From positions 20,962 through 34,376 of the forward strand of contig DKNS01000021.1 in the NCBI GenBank assembly GCA_002469765.1: 13,415 nt of DNA, read 5' to 3'. The DNA comes from Flavobacteriales bacterium UBA7382 (GTDB taxonomy: Bacteria > Bacteroidota > Bacteroidia > Flavobacteriales_D > Sanyastnellaceae). The translations under genes and the position numbers were made by a program. This document shows, one piece after another, positions 13,224 to 13,415 of the stretch (position 1 is its first letter; the number at the start of each line of letters is the position of its first letter). The notes under the pieces are model-generated. The model saw nothing but the letters and a program-made list of their open reading frames with translations, was not told the origin of the DNA and did no database searches.

Positions 13224-13415
13224 GAAGTTGGGGCGCAACTTGGCACGCTCGTGGTGCGACACGATGGTTTGGACCACCTCGTACGGGGTGTCGGCCACGT
13301 GGAAGAGCTTGTGGTCGCCGGGGCTGATTGTCTTGTATTTGGTTTTCATGGTGTCTTCAAACCAATCCAACAAGCCACCCCAAAAGGTGCTGTCGTAGAG
13401 GATGATCGGCTGCTT
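13221..13415 (-). CDS. LOG family protein (TIGR00730-type Rossmann fold), C-terminal 64 residues
   Basis: The minus frame enters from the right edge and ends with TGA at 13221-13223, giving 64 residues. The opening KQPIILYDSTFWGGLLDWFEDTM matches the conserved C-terminal part of the LOG (Lonely Guy, formerly 'lysine decarboxylase') family in Bacteroidota, in which a PIxLY...FWxGLLDW motif follows the PGGxGT nucleotide-binding motif, itself off the window. The end KLRPNF is also typical. Family members cleave cytokinin-type or other nucleoside 5'-monophosphates at the N-glycosidic bond. A terminator hairpin follows about 90 nt downstream. Family assignment is good, but the catalytic motif is not visible in this fragment. 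Confidence 0.85.
   Translation of the reverse strand, partial: KQPIILYDSTFWGGLLDWFEDTMKTKYKTISPGDHKLFHVADTPYEVVQTIVSHHERAKLRPNF

Noticed and set aside
12100..13398. 432-codon plus-strand ORF opposite htpG
   Set aside because: It lies antisense to an unmistakable HtpG and runs across two genes and a terminator; long antisense frames are expected in GC-rich coding DNA with biased third positions.

Overview
The window reads as chromosomal DNA of a Bacteroidota member, most likely a GC-rich Flavobacteriales-type organism. The clues are the gene families (a DUF5117/DUF5118-type zinc metalloprotease, an MBOAT + SGNH pair ending in a Bacteroidota-type PFIYWQF tail, a YkuK-like RNase H fold protein), the lack of clear Shine-Dalgarno sequences, and several TAnnTTTG-like -7 promoter boxes, the hallmark of the Bacteroidota primary sigma factor. 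I see no tRNA, rRNA, CRISPR array, insertion sequence or phage gene. Everything looks like intact, tightly packed housekeeping and envelope genes. The lineage is inferred from motifs, not from a search.

Layout. (1) 1-1458, minus: meaB (GTPase chaperone of methylmalonyl-CoA mutase) followed 4 nt later by a membrane-anchored coiled-coil protein that runs off the left edge. (2) 1564-2310, plus: a secreted protein with a carboxypeptidase-regulatory-like N-terminal domain, divergent from meaB. (3) 2337-2642, minus: a small three-helix membrane protein, sharing a divergent promoter region with (4) 2724-2864, plus: a 46-residue lipoprotein. (5) 2873-6488, minus: a three-gene envelope operon read in the order LysM protein, SGNH hydrolase, MBOAT acyltransferase, with SGNH and MBOAT overlapping by ATGA. 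(6) 6489-6738: an intergenic region holding a probable small structured RNA with two hairpins and a U-run. (7) 6739-7203, plus: an SRPBCC-fold protein, whose stop codon abuts the stop of (8) 7204-7668, minus: a YkuK/DUF458 protein. (9) 7744-10377, minus: a large periplasmic or secreted zinc metalloprotease with a strong terminator. (10) 10415-13086, minus: htpG (Hsp90) translationally coupled through TGATG to a membrane-anchored TerB-J-domain protein. (11) 13221-13415, minus: the C-terminus of a LOG-family protein with its own terminator.

How they work together. Two pairings stand out. The LysM/SGNH/MBOAT operon looks like a cell-surface O-acyl transfer module: the MBOAT moves acyl groups across the membrane, the SGNH enzyme transfers or removes them, and the LysM protein ties the activity to the wall. 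The htpG-J-protein operon couples Hsp90 with an Hsp40-like co-chaperone. A recurring architectural feature is that at least five genes carry a -7-like box ending only 4-6 nt before the ATG, which predicts leaderless mRNAs. No dramatic new defence or mobile system is visible. The best candidates for something undescribed are the two-hairpin RNA at 6607-6684, the leaderless promoter pattern, the G8 tract in a promoter, and the non-consensus G4 motif of MeaB.
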